DNA of 6,844 nucleotides, from contig JAISVY010000107.1 of NCBI GenBank assembly GCA_031271325.1, forward strand, positions 1-6,844, given 5' to 3'. The notes beneath the pieces were generated by a model that worked only from the letters and a program-made list of their open reading frames with translations, searched no databases and had not been told where the DNA came from. Each line of letters starts with the position of its first letter. The first letter of the stretch is position 1. A program made the position numbers and the translations under genes. This stretch comes from Oscillospiraceae bacterium. Lineage in GTDB: Bacteria > Bacillota > Clostridia > Oscillospirales > UBA929. Below are positions 1-6,598 of this stretch, in pieces.

Positions 1-6
1 CGACAT
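1..6 (-). CDS. Start of a leftward gene, cut by the window edge
   Basis: On the minus strand an ATG at 6-4 is followed by TCG, so the protein begins Met-Ser and then leaves the window. A perfect AGGAGG Shine-Dalgarno (plus-strand CCTCCT, 12-17) sits 5 bases upstream, which is what supports a real start here. The gene would be divergent from the DUF4380 gene at 215. Nothing can be said about its product. A 10-bp inverted repeat overlaps the ribosome binding site and start codon (see the separate entry), so its translation or transcription may be controlled. Confidence 0.55.
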
Positions 7-53
7 GGTAACCTCCTCGTCCGCGGTTCATTTCCCAGACTAAAGGTTACCAT
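5..53 (-). promoter_or_regulatory. Inverted repeat covering the ribosome binding site and start codon of the leftward gene
   Basis: ATGGTAACCT at 5-14 is exactly complementary to AGGTTACCAT at 44-53, a 10-bp perfect inverted repeat with a 29-base spacer. In a leftward transcript beginning upstream of position 53, the distal arm could pair with the arm that contains part of the Shine-Dalgarno and most of the ATG, hiding the start site. Alternatively the two GGTTACC/GGTAACC half-sites could be a DNA dyad for a regulator. I found no clear -10/-35 pair for the leftward gene, so whether the distal arm is transcribed is unknown. Seen: the repeat. Inferred: the function. Confidence 0.4.
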
Positions 54-153
54 ATTCCACGTCTCACAGTAAACGCTACCCTCTCTGCCACTGTTGCACT
101 TGCTTTGCGAAGTTACTGTCGCGGGCGCGTAAACCAAGAAGAACGTGTTCTGC
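54..153. other. Intergenic stretch without recognisable gene
   Basis: This is the central part of the divergent intergenic region between the leftward gene at the edge and the DUF4380 gene. I see no convincing open reading frame with a ribosome binding site, no RNA gene, no terminator hairpin with a T-tract and no repeat. It presumably holds the leftward promoter, but no -10/-35 pair with proper spacing stands out. Confidence 0.4.
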
Positions 154-182
154 TTGCCAACGGGGGATTAATCCGGTATAAT
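154..182 (+). promoter_or_regulatory. Sigma-A type promoter for the DUF4380/ParB-BMP operon
   Basis: TTGCCA (154-159) and a perfect TATAAT (177-182) are separated by 17 bases, the ideal spacing for the housekeeping sigma factor. Transcription would start near 189, giving a leader of about 25 bases that holds AGGAGGG (201-207), 7 bases before the ATG at 215. The short leader leaves no room for a riboswitch or attenuator. Confidence 0.8.
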
Positions 183-214
183 GTTCCTGACAGAATCACA
201 AGGAGGGCTTTGCC

Positions 215-1132
215 ATGCCGGTTACCGTAACAAAAGTAGAACAATATGAGGGCTTCGGCGCGTGTGTGCACGTCACGAACGGTTTGATCGAACTGTTCGC
301 CACAACCGACCGGGGACCGCGGATTATCCATCTGTCGCTGTGCGGCGGGGAGAATCTGTTTTGGACAGATACCAAGTCGGAAGCCGTGATCCCTGTGCAA
401 GGGCTTGATTTGGCGTTCGGCAAGGGCGATACCTACCACATCCTCGGCGGTCACCGCCTGTGGAGCAGCCCCGAGCATGTGCTCAACTCGTATTACCCCG
501 ATACCGACCCGGTGGAGGTAACCGTCACCCCGCAAGGGTGCGTCCTCACGCCGCCCCCGCAGCAAGGCACTTGCCTGCAGCTGGTGATGGAGGTGCGAAT
601 GGACCCCGAACGGGAACGGGTGTCGGTGCGTCACCGCATCCAAAATACCGGCGGCGGGGTCGTCACGCTCGCGCCATGGGCGATCACGCAGCTCGCGCCG
701 GGCGGGCTGGAGGTGTTCCCGCAATCCAAACAGGACATCGCGCTGCTGCCCGACCGCGTTTTCGTCATCTGGCCGTATACCGACATGGGCGATCGCCGTC
801 TCACATGGAACGATGGGTTTGTCGCAATCCGCCCCGACGGCACCGACCGCCCCATGAAGATCGGCACGCTGAACCGCGCGGGCTATGCGCTCTACCACAA
901 CAAGGGCGTGGTGTTCAAAAAGATGTGGAACGCTTTGCCGGGAGCCGAGTATCCCGACTTCGGATGTAACTTCGAGACGTATACAAACCGGCATTTTATC
1001 GAAATAGAAAGCCTTGCGCCGCTCTCCACCCTCTACGACGGGCAGAGCGCCACCCATGAAGAGGAGTGGTTCTGCTGCCGCGAGCCGCAAACGCTGGACG
1101 AACAGGCGCTGCTGGATAAATACGGAAACTAG
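215..1132 (+). CDS. DUF4380-type protein, galactose-mutarotase-like fold
   Basis: A 305-residue protein without signal peptide or membrane segment, so cytoplasmic. It resembles the DUF4380 / aldose-1-epimerase-like (galactose mutarotase superfamily) proteins. Visible family-type features are an early beta-rich segment with DRGPRII (32-38), GGHRLWSSPE (78-87), the NTG turn and LAPWAITQLAPGG (144-164), KIGTLNRAGYALY (215-227), and the C-terminal YPDFGCNFETY...ESLAPL (246-270) with HEEEW (281-285). The fold binds carbohydrates; whether this protein is an epimerase, another sugar enzyme or a binding protein cannot be told, and no substrate is assigned. The ATG at 215 is set by AGGAGGG (201-207) 7 bases upstream. 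It is first in a two-gene unit: its TAG is immediately followed by the ATG of the ParB-BMP gene with no intervening base, so the two are probably translated together. The length is intact. I am confident of the family resemblance and unsure of the function. Confidence 0.8.
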   Translation: MPVTVTKVEQYEGFGACVHVTNGLIELFATTDRGPRIIHLSLCGGENLFWTDTKSEAVIPVQGLDLAFGKGDTYHILGGHRLWSSPEHVLNSYYPDTDPVEVTVTPQGCVLTPPPQQGTCLQLVMEVRMDPERERVSVRHRIQNTGGGVVTLAPWAITQLAPGGLEVFPQSKQDIALLPDRVFVIWPYTDMGDRRLTWNDGFVAIRPDGTDRPMKIGTLNRAGYALYHNKGVVFKKMWNALPGAEYPDFGCNFETYTNRHFIEIESLAPLSTLYDGQSATHEEEWFCCREPQTLDEQALLDKYGN

Positions 1133-2827
1133 ATGGATCTTTTTACCGCGCGTACGGCACACGAAAGCTACCGCGTGGCGCTCCGCCAGGGACGCCGCTT
1201 TGTCGCCGAGCGGCAAAGCCGGCATCAGTCGGGGCTTCTCACAATCTTGGAACCCCTGACCGAGCGGTGCAGCGAAGTGTCGCTGGGACTGTATGAGGTG
1301 CCGCTGAAGAAGATACGCGGCACATACGCCGCCGGGCGGGCGGGCGCGCTTTCGGGAGACTTCATGCCCTTGCTGGACGAGAAAAGCGAGTTTTCCGCCA
1401 AATGGCAGGCGCTTTATAATTCTTCGCTGGAACGCGGCATCATGGAACCCATCCGTGTTTATGAGTATCTCGGATATTATTATGTCGTGGAGGGGCACAA
1501 ACGCGTCAGCGTGGCGCTGATGCTTACGATGTATTCGCTGTTGGCGAATGTGACGCGCCTGCGCCCGCCGCCCGCCGCCGATTCGCCGGAACACGCGGTG
1601 TTCTTTGAGATTCTTGGGGACGATATACGCAAAATCATCCGTCATATGTGGTTCTCCGAAAGCGGGCGGGTGACCGAACTGCGCGGGATTGCCGGAGGGG
1701 ACGAAGAGCGCCTTGACGACGCGTTTACTGCCTTCCGCGCCGAATACCACAAGCAGGGGTTCCACCAGACGCTGCCCTCTATCACGACAGGCGACGCGTT
1801 TTGGCAATACGCGAAGATTTACCCCTTTGACGACACTTCCCATCTTGCGCTGTGCCGCCCGCAATGGGAGCTGATGGCGCACCCAAAACCGGTCAAGACG
1901 GTGTCCGAACTGTCCGAGGCGGGCGCTCGGCGGCTTTTGCGCGCCGCCGCGCCGCAGGTCGCGTTCCTGTATCGCGCTTCACCGGAGACGCGGCTTTCGG
2001 CGGCGGCGCACGACATAGGACGTTTTGCCCTGCAGCGGGCGTTTCCCGGGATGCCGCTGTCGGTAACCGAAGGGTTGAGCGGCGACACGGACGAACTGCC
2101 CGATTTGGGGCGGGCAAATATCATTTTTGTAACCGATCCGTCGCTGTCCGGGCTTGCGCTGCGCGCCGCGCTGGAGCACCGGAACGCGTCGGTGCTGCTC
2201 TACCACGAGGAGCCGGCGGGTATCACCGGCACGTATTTCGCCAACACCGAAGGCGCGTCTTTTTTAATGGGCGTGGCGGCCGGATCGACATCCCGCTCAG
2301 GTTGTATCGGCTGGGTGCGGTTTCCGCGCGACTTCAGCGGCAGAAGACACGATCTCCAGGCGTTCGCGCAGGGCGTGAGGGCGGTGCGCCCTTACTCCCG
2401 CGTTTACGCGTCAAAGGCGGGCGGCACCTCGCTGCTCCGCCGCTGGGCGGAGCGCGGCGTCGATACGGTTTTCCTGCCGAACCTGCCGTTGGGCGGAGTC
2501 CCCCGCCCCTTGATCAAATCTTTCCCCGGTGTCTACGCGCACGTGTGCGCCCTGTCTTCCACGGGGCAGTTCGCGGATACGCTGGCCGCCGCCGCCTGGC
2601 ATTGGGACGCGTTTTATGTAAAGCTGATCCGCGGCGTGGCGGAGGGCGGCAGTTACCCGGAAAAACTGCATTTCCGGCTGGGGATGGACAGCGGCGTACT
2701 CGGCGTACACACCACCGCGCCGGCCTCCGGCGCCGCCGAATGCGTGGAGGTGTTCCGCCGCGCCATCATCGACAAAACGGTTGTGCCGGTAAAAGAAGAC
2801 GCGCTGGCGGAGATTTACGAAGAGTAG
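1133..2827 (+). CDS. ParB-like domain fused to a BMP/PnrA-type substrate-binding domain
   Basis: A 564-residue protein of two parts. Residues about 45-145 look like a ParB-like N-terminal domain: GLYEVPLKKIRGT (52-64), then VYEYLGYYYVVEGHKRVSVA (109-128), where GHKRVSVA corresponds to the ParB box II type G-H-R-R motif. A linker region (about 155-250) follows. Residues about 275-510 resemble the basic membrane protein/PnrA family of periplasmic-binding-protein-like folds: VAFLYRASPE (276-285), ANIIFVTDPSLSGLALRAA (328-346), EGASFLMGVAAGS (373-385), IGWVRFP (392-398) and AAWHWDAFYVKLIRG (487-501). BMP proteins typically bind nucleosides for ABC import, but this one has no signal peptide, lipobox or membrane segment, so it is probably a cytoplasmic sensor or regulator; that is inference. 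I recall similar fusions in Clostridia annotated simply as BMP substrate-binding proteins. The start directly abuts the upstream stop (TAG then ATG) and has only a weak upstream GGA, consistent with translational coupling. No ABC transporter genes are adjacent. Confidence 0.8.
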   Translation: MDLFTARTAHESYRVALRQGRRFVAERQSRHQSGLLTILEPLTERCSEVSLGLYEVPLKKIRGTYAAGRAGALSGDFMPLLDEKSEFSAKWQALYNSSLERGIMEPIRVYEYLGYYYVVEGHKRVSVALMLTMYSLLANVTRLRPPPAADSPEHAVFFEILGDDIRKIIRHMWFSESGRVTELRGIAGGDEERLDDAFTAFRAEYHKQGFHQTLPSITTGDAFWQYAKIYPFDDTSHLALCRPQWELMAHPKPVKTVSELSEAGARRLLRAAAPQVAFLYRASPETRLSAAAHDIGRFALQRAFPGMPLSVTEGLSGDTDELPDLGRANIIFVTDPSLSGLALRAALEHRNASVLLYHEEPAGITGTYFANTEGASFLMGVAAGSTSRSGCIGWVRFPRDFSGRRHDLQAFAQGVRAVRPYSRVYASKAGGTSLLRRWAERGVDTVFLPNLPLGGVPRPLIKSFPGVYAHVCALSSTGQFADTLAAAAWHWDAFYVKLIRGVAEGGSYPEKLHFRLGMDSGVLGVHTTAPASGAAECVEVFRRAIIDKTVVPVKEDALAEIYEE

Positions 2828-2828
2828 A

Positions 2829-2858
2829 GGCGAACTGCGTGTGCACACACAGTTCGCC
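2829..2858. repeat. 30-bp near-perfect palindrome between convergent genes
   Basis: GGCGAACTG (2829-2837) and CAGTTCGCC (2850-2858) are perfect inverted arms. The centre continues the symmetry (GTGTGCACAC, 2839-2848) with a single mismatched pair, 2838/2849, so 28 of 30 bases obey the dyad. It starts two bases after the ParB-BMP stop codon and lies 42 bases beyond the end of pgi, which converges on it. As RNA it would form a strong hairpin in either direction and may end both transcripts, but neither side has a run of T, so it is not a standard intrinsic terminator. It could instead be a dispersed palindromic repeat or a DNA-binding site. Confidence 0.65.
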
Positions 2859-2900
2859 CCCAACGCCGTACCCCTCGCTTCCGCTTATGGGAACAGGTTC

Positions 2901-4175
2901 TTATTCCTTCCCCAGCAGCGCGAACATATTCTTCTTATACGCCTCCACGCCGGGCTGGTCGAATGGGTTTACGCCGAGCATATAGCCGGAGACGCCGCAG
3001 GCGTACTCGAAAAAGTAGATCAGCTGACCCAGCGTTTCCGCGTTCTTCGGTCCCGCTTCGACGGTTAAACAGGGTACGCCGCCGTCGGTGTGGGCTTTTT
3101 TTGTGCCCTGATACGCCGCGTCGTTGATTTCGTCGATTGTCTTTCCGGTGAGGAAGTTCAACCCGTCGGCGTTCGCGGGGTCGGGCGCGACGGCGATGCC
3201 GCCCCTCGGCGTTTCGGTGCGCACAAACGTCTCAAACAGGGTGCGTTCGCCCTGCTGCATGTACTGCCCCATCGAGTGCAGGTCGGCGGTATAGCTTACG
3301 GCGGCGGGGAAGATACCTTTGTTTTCCTTGCCCTCGCTCTCGCCGTAAAGCTGCTTCCACCACTCGCCCATGTATACGAAGTCCGGGTCGAAGCTCGCGA
3401 GCACCTCGATTTTCTTCCCGGCGCGGCAAAGCGCGTTCCGCGCGGCGGCGTAGGCGATCGGAGCGGCTTCCAAGCCTCTGGCCGAGGCGCACGACTCCAT
3501 CACGGCGGCGGCGCCGGACAGCAGCGCGCCGGTTTCAATGCCGGCGGCGGCGATCGGCAGCAGCCCGACCGGCGTCAGCACCGAGTACCGCCCGCCCACG
3601 CCGTCGGGGATGACGAACGTTTCATACCCCTCCGCGCCGCTGAGCGATTTGAGGATACCGCGCGATTGGTCGGTCGTCGCGACGATGCGGCTCTTTGCGC
3701 CGTCTTTGCCGTACCGTTTTTCAACGAGGGCGCGGAAGTAACGGAACGCCACGGCCGGTTCGGTGGTGCCGCCCGATTTGGAAATGACGTTGACGGAGAA
3801 ACTGCGCTCTCCGATGCGGTCGGTCAGTTTTTGCAGGGCGTCGCCGGAGAGGTTGTTGCCCGCGAACAGGATGTCGGGCGTTTTCTTGCCCGGTGTGCCG
3901 TTATAATAGGGGGAGAGCAGAAAATCAATCACCGCGCGGGAACCGAGATAACTCCCGCCGATCCCGACAACCACCAGCACCTCGCTCTGATCGGCGAGAC
4001 GCGCCGCGCATTCCCGCAGACGGCGGTATTCGGCTTTATCATAGTCGGCGGGCAGGGTGACCCAATCGGTAAACTCCGCTCCCGCCCCGGTTTTGTTTTG
4101 CAGCATTTTGTGCGCTTCCAGCGCTTCCGGTAACAGAGCTTCGGTGTTTACGGCGCTCGTGTCGATGCGGATCAT
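2901..4175 (-). CDS. pgi: Glucose-6-phosphate isomerase
   Basis: Interconverts glucose 6-phosphate and fructose 6-phosphate in glycolysis and gluconeogenesis, in the cytoplasm. The 424 residues match the short Bacillus-type enzyme (about 450), not the 550-residue E. coli type. With Met at 4175 as residue 1: SIS-domain phosphate-binding motifs GIGGSYLGS (71-79) and SKSGGTTE (132-139); the first PGI signature DGVGGRYSVLTP (191-202); the ESEGKENKG segment holding the catalytic glutamate (279-287); H300 in LHSMGQY; and the second signature GYMLGVNPFDQPGVEAYK (397-414), ending in the active-site lysine. All key residues are present. Start choice: an ATG at 4181 overlaps the upstream stop as ATGA but lies only 1 base from AGGAGG (plus-strand 4183-4188); the ATG at 4175 lies 7 bases away and gives the better start, MIRIDTSAV. 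It follows the DUF3048 gene in one operon, with a 2-base gap under this start. Confidence 0.96.
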   Translation of the reverse strand: MIRIDTSAVNTEALLPEALEAHKMLQNKTGAGAEFTDWVTLPADYDKAEYRRLRECAARLADQSEVLVVVGIGGSYLGSRAVIDFLLSPYYNGTPGKKTPDILFAGNNLSGDALQKLTDRIGERSFSVNVISKSGGTTEPAVAFRYFRALVEKRYGKDGAKSRIVATTDQSRGILKSLSGAEGYETFVIPDGVGGRYSVLTPVGLLPIAAAGIETGALLSGAAAVMESCASARGLEAAPIAYAAARNALCRAGKKIEVLASFDPDFVYMGEWWKQLYGESEGKENKGIFPAAVSYTADLHSMGQYMQQGERTLFETFVRTETPRGGIAVAPDPANADGLNFLTGKTIDEINDAAYQGTKKAHTDGGVPCLTVEAGPKNAETLGQLIYFFEYACGVSGYMLGVNPFDQPGVEAYKKNMFALLGKE

Positions 4176-4177
4176 GC

Positions 4178-5386
4178 TCATTCCTCCTCAAAAAATTCGG
4201 GTTCGTCGTCGATCACGCAGATATAGGCTTTGCCGGGGCGCAGTTCCAGCGGTTTGCCGTCTTGGCCGGTGTACCGGAACGGCGCGTCGTACGCGTCCCG
4301 GCTCCATGATATGGGAGCAGCCTGTCCGCCGGAGATGTAATATCCGCCGCCGCCGGACGTGAGGTCAACGCTCAGGCGGCCTTCTTTGTCGATCACGCTG
4401 ATGTCGGTATTCAGCACGAGCACGTTGGTCACGGCGACCTGCTGATTGTTCTGACCGTCGATAAACGCGCTGCCGTACTCCTCAACGTAATATACGTCCT
4501 CTTCCCGGTTGTAGAGAAACCACGTGGATTTGTTGTTGGTGAACGGCACGCGTACACGGAGCGCCGCCTCACCGGACACCGTGACATGATTGCTGTAGCT
4601 CAAGCCGTTGGCGAAACCCTCGGGTACGGTTTTGCGCTCGAGTTTCTCAATCGCGCCGAGCAGCGCCTCGCCGCTCGTGAACATGGTGTGCTCCAGCGCG
4701 GTGCCTTTGTCGATGCGGGATTTGTCGCGCCAATACGTACTGCCGTAGCGTTCGGCGTTGATCGTGTCCATCCCCCATCTGGGGATGTCTTGATAGATGG
4801 CCTGGTAACTGCCGCCCGCGTGGGACAAAATCGCGTCGTATGCCAGCGCCAGTTCCAGATAATAGGTGCGTGTGGAGCGTATCGCGCCCAGCGAGGGAAT
4901 TTTCGATAGATCTTGGTAGAGCGCGAGCATCCGGGTAATGCCGCCTTCTGCCAGCACCTCATAGATCACGTCGGCTTGGGAGACGCCGTGCATCGGCAGG
5001 GCGTTCTGACGACCGTTTTTATCGTACGAGTTGTTGTGCATCACGGCGAACGGGCGGTTATACAACGCGCTTTCATCTTCCAGCGCAAGCCCGGTCAGCG
5101 GGTTGACCGGTCCCTCCGGCGTTTCCGGCGACGGCGAGGGGCTGGGTTTTACCGGCGACGGCGAGGGTTTTGGCGGCGGACTGGGGATGACCGGCGAAGA
5201 CGACGGCGCTTCCGGCTGCGGTTCCGGCCTGTTTAACGGCAAGACCGTCGCCAGCACAACCGCACCCGCCGCCAGCAGTAAAACTGCCGCCGCGGCCGGG
5301 ACGACGATCTTTCTGCGCTCCAGCAGAAACCCTTTGAGTCTTTGAAACCAAGACCCTTTGTTTAACGAGTGTTTCCCTTTTCCCAT
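4178..5386 (-). CDS. Membrane-anchored DUF3048 (YerB-like) protein
   Basis: A 402-residue protein. The N-terminus is basic (K/R in residues 3-26) and is followed by one hydrophobic segment (about 27-50), rich in Ala/Val/Leu and with no signal-peptidase or lipobox cysteine, so it probably stays as a signal anchor with the rest outside. A Pro/Ser linker (about 53-92, PSPSPS repeats) leads to the DUF3048 N-terminal domain: NPLTGL (95-100), RPFAVMHNN (111-119), SQADVIYEVLAEGGITRMLALYQ (136-158), IRSTRTYYLELA (169-180) and DAILSHAGGS (184-193). The C-terminal DUF3048 half runs to about 395. YerB of Bacillus is the known family name; its biochemical role is not established, and the cell-surface location is inference. 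The start at 5386 is chosen over a longer reading from 5458 because AAGGAG (plus-strand 5393-5398) lies 6 bases upstream and a promoter lies inside the extension. First gene of an operon with pgi; the stop overlaps or nearly touches the pgi start. Confidence 0.9.
   Translation of the reverse strand: MGKGKHSLNKGSWFQRLKGFLLERRKIVVPAAAAVLLLAAGAVVLATVLPLNRPEPQPEAPSSSPVIPSPPPKPSPSPVKPSPSPSPETPEGPVNPLTGLALEDESALYNRPFAVMHNNSYDKNGRQNALPMHGVSQADVIYEVLAEGGITRMLALYQDLSKIPSLGAIRSTRTYYLELALAYDAILSHAGGSYQAIYQDIPRWGMDTINAERYGSTYWRDKSRIDKGTALEHTMFTSGEALLGAIEKLERKTVPEGFANGLSYSNHVTVSGEAALRVRVPFTNNKSTWFLYNREEDVYYVEEYGSAFIDGQNNQQVAVTNVLVLNTDISVIDKEGRLSVDLTSGGGGYYISGGQAAPISWSRDAYDAPFRYTGQDGKPLELRPGKAYICVIDDEPEFFEEE
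5125..5167 (-). repeat. Short direct repeat encoding the Pro/Ser linker
   Basis: The 16-base unit CCGGCGACGGCGAGGG occurs at 5125-5140 and again at 5152-5167, a period of 27 bases (nine codons) in frame within the DUF3048 gene. On the coding strand it gives the repeated PSPSP blocks of the linker (about residues 74-88). In-frame repeats like this can expand or contract without breaking the protein, so linker length may vary between strains. Confidence 0.6.
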
Positions 5387-5413
5387 GCGACTCTCCTTCT
5401 GGTTCTTTGCTCC

Positions 5414-5442
5414 AGTATACATCAACCCTTGGAAAAACGCAA
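5414..5442 (-). promoter_or_regulatory. Leftward promoter of the DUF3048-pgi operon
   Basis: On the minus strand TTGCGT (5442-5437) and TATACT (5419-5414) are separated by 17 bases. Transcription would begin near 5407, about 20 bases before the ATG at 5386, and the leader holds the AAGGAG ribosome binding site. The promoter supports the shorter start of the DUF3048 protein, because the codons of the longer form lie upstream of or inside it. Confidence 0.7.
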
Positions 5443-5463
5443 GGAAATCCCCGCACAAACCGC

Positions 5464-5492
5464 TTGCAAAATCGTCCCCCCTGTGCTACAAT
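5464..5492 (+). promoter_or_regulatory. ilvE: Extended -10 promoter of ilvE
   Basis: TTGCAA (5464-5469) and TACAAT (5487-5492) are 17 bases apart, and TG at 5484-5485 makes an extended -10 (TGCTACAAT). Transcription should start near 5499, leaving a leader of about 25 bases. There is therefore no room for a T-box or attenuator, which control many branched-chain amino acid genes in Bacillota. It is divergent from the DUF3048-pgi promoter, with 21 bases between the two -35 boxes. Confidence 0.75.
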
Positions 5493-5523
5493 ACGAAAAA
5501 TGGAAAAAGGGAGGGGGATGGCA

Positions 5524-6585
5524 ATGAACATCGCCATCACGAAAACGGGCGCTCCCAAGCAAAAGCCGGCGGAAGACGGTTTGGGGTTCGGGCAGTATTT
5601 TTCAGACCATATGTTTTTGATGGATTACGACGCAGAAAAGGGCTGGCATGACGCGCGGATTGTGCCGCACGGTCCGCTTTCGCTCGACCCCGCAGCCATG
5701 TGCCTGCACTACGGGCAGGAACTGTTTGAGGGGCTGAAGGCATACCGCGGCGTTGACGGCAAGGTACGCCTCTTCCGATATAAAGACAACATCCGCCGCT
5801 TCAACCGCTCCTGCGAACGCCTCGACGTACCCGTCGTGGGCGAAGACGTGTTCCGCGAAGCGATGCTCGCGCTGCTCCGGGTTGAGGCGGACTGGGTTCC
5901 GCACTCGCCGGAAACCTCGCTGTATATCCGCCCCTATCTGATTGCGACCGACCCCTATATCGGAGTGCGCAGCTCGAGGTCATACCTCTTTATCCTGCTG
6001 CTCTCTCCCGTCGGCGCGTATTACAAGGGCGGTCTGGCACCCACGAAAATCTACGTCGAGACGGAGGATGTGCGCGCCGTGCGCGGCGGGATGGGGAACG
6101 TTAAGGTCGCGGCCAACTACGCCGCCACCATCCGCGCCCAAACCCGCGCCGAAGGCAAGGGCTTCTCGCAGGTGATGTGGCTGGACGCGCTGGAGCGTAA
6201 ATACGTAGAGGAGGTCGGAACCTCCAACGCCTTTTTTGTCATTGACGGCGGCGTCGTGACCCCGCCGATCGGCACCATCCTGCCCGGCATCACCCGCGAC
6301 AGCTGTCTGCGTCTGCTTCGGGAATGGGGTATTCCCACCGAAGAGCGCCAAATTTCCATCGACGAGGTCTGGCAAGCCCATGCCGACGGAAAACTGGAAG
6401 AAGCATTCGCCACCGGCACCGCCGCCGTCGTCTCGCCCGTCGGCGTGTTCTGCTACAAAGACAGGACCATCACCGTCGCCGGCAATCAGGTAGGTCCTCT
6501 CGCCCGCCGTCTGTATGACGCTCTGACCGGCATCCAATGGGGGCGCGTACCGGACACGATGGGTTGGACCGAGGTCATCGGGTAA
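5524..6585 (+). CDS. ilvE: Branched-chain amino acid aminotransferase
   Basis: A PLP-dependent fold-type IV aminotransferase that moves the amino group between glutamate and the 2-oxo acids of leucine, isoleucine and valine, the last step of their synthesis and the first of their breakdown; cytoplasmic. The 353 residues match the YbgE/YwaA-like bacterial and eukaryotic BCAT group (about 356). Visible motifs with MNIAIT as residue 1: FGQYFSDHMFLMDYD (22-36), LHYGQELFEGLKAY (61-74), SLYIRPYLIATDPYIGV (132-148), SPVGAYYKGG (161-170), GNVKVAANYA (191-200) with the PLP-binding lysine K194, the class IV stretch EEVGTSNAFFVIDGG (229-243), and EEAFATGTAAVVSPVG (292-307). The start is the ATG at 5524: GGAGG (5510-5514) lies 9 bases upstream, whereas the in-frame ATG at 5518 is only 3 bases from it and the ATG at 5500 would be leaderless. 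It is alone in its transcription unit, followed 13 bases later by the -35 box of rpsU without an obvious terminator. Confidence 0.96.
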   Translation: MNIAITKTGAPKQKPAEDGLGFGQYFSDHMFLMDYDAEKGWHDARIVPHGPLSLDPAAMCLHYGQELFEGLKAYRGVDGKVRLFRYKDNIRRFNRSCERLDVPVVGEDVFREAMLALLRVEADWVPHSPETSLYIRPYLIATDPYIGVRSSRSYLFILLLSPVGAYYKGGLAPTKIYVETEDVRAVRGGMGNVKVAANYAATIRAQTRAEGKGFSQVMWLDALERKYVEEVGTSNAFFVIDGGVVTPPIGTILPGITRDSCLRLLREWGIPTEERQISIDEVWQAHADGKLEEAFATGTAAVVSPVGVFCYKDRTITVAGNQVGPLARRLYDALTGIQWGRVPDTMGWTEVIG

Positions 6586-6598
6586 GCAAAAATTTCAC

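Noticed and set aside
113..1882. 589-residue leftward open frame opposite the DUF4380 and ParB-BMP genes
   Set aside because: It lies entirely antisense to two recognisable proteins, has an Arg/His/Pro/Ala-rich composition typical of GC-rich shadow frames, and matches no family I recognise.
2891..2900. Small GAAC-AG-GTTC hairpin just past the pgi stop as terminator
   Set aside because: A 4-bp stem with a 2-base loop is too weak and has no T-tract.
1852..2985. 377-residue rightward frame overlapping the BMP domain
   Set aside because: It is an Arg/Ala/Gly-rich alternative frame of the ParB-BMP gene without a ribosome binding site or recognisable domain.
3090..4133. 347-residue rightward frame opposite pgi
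   Set aside because: The opposite strand encodes an intact, motif-complete glucose-6-phosphate isomerase; this frame is its shadow.
5387..5458. Longer N-terminus of the DUF3048 protein (start at 5458)
   Set aside because: The extension contains the operon's own -10/-35 boxes and has no good ribosome binding site, whereas the start at 5386 has AAGGAG at ideal spacing.
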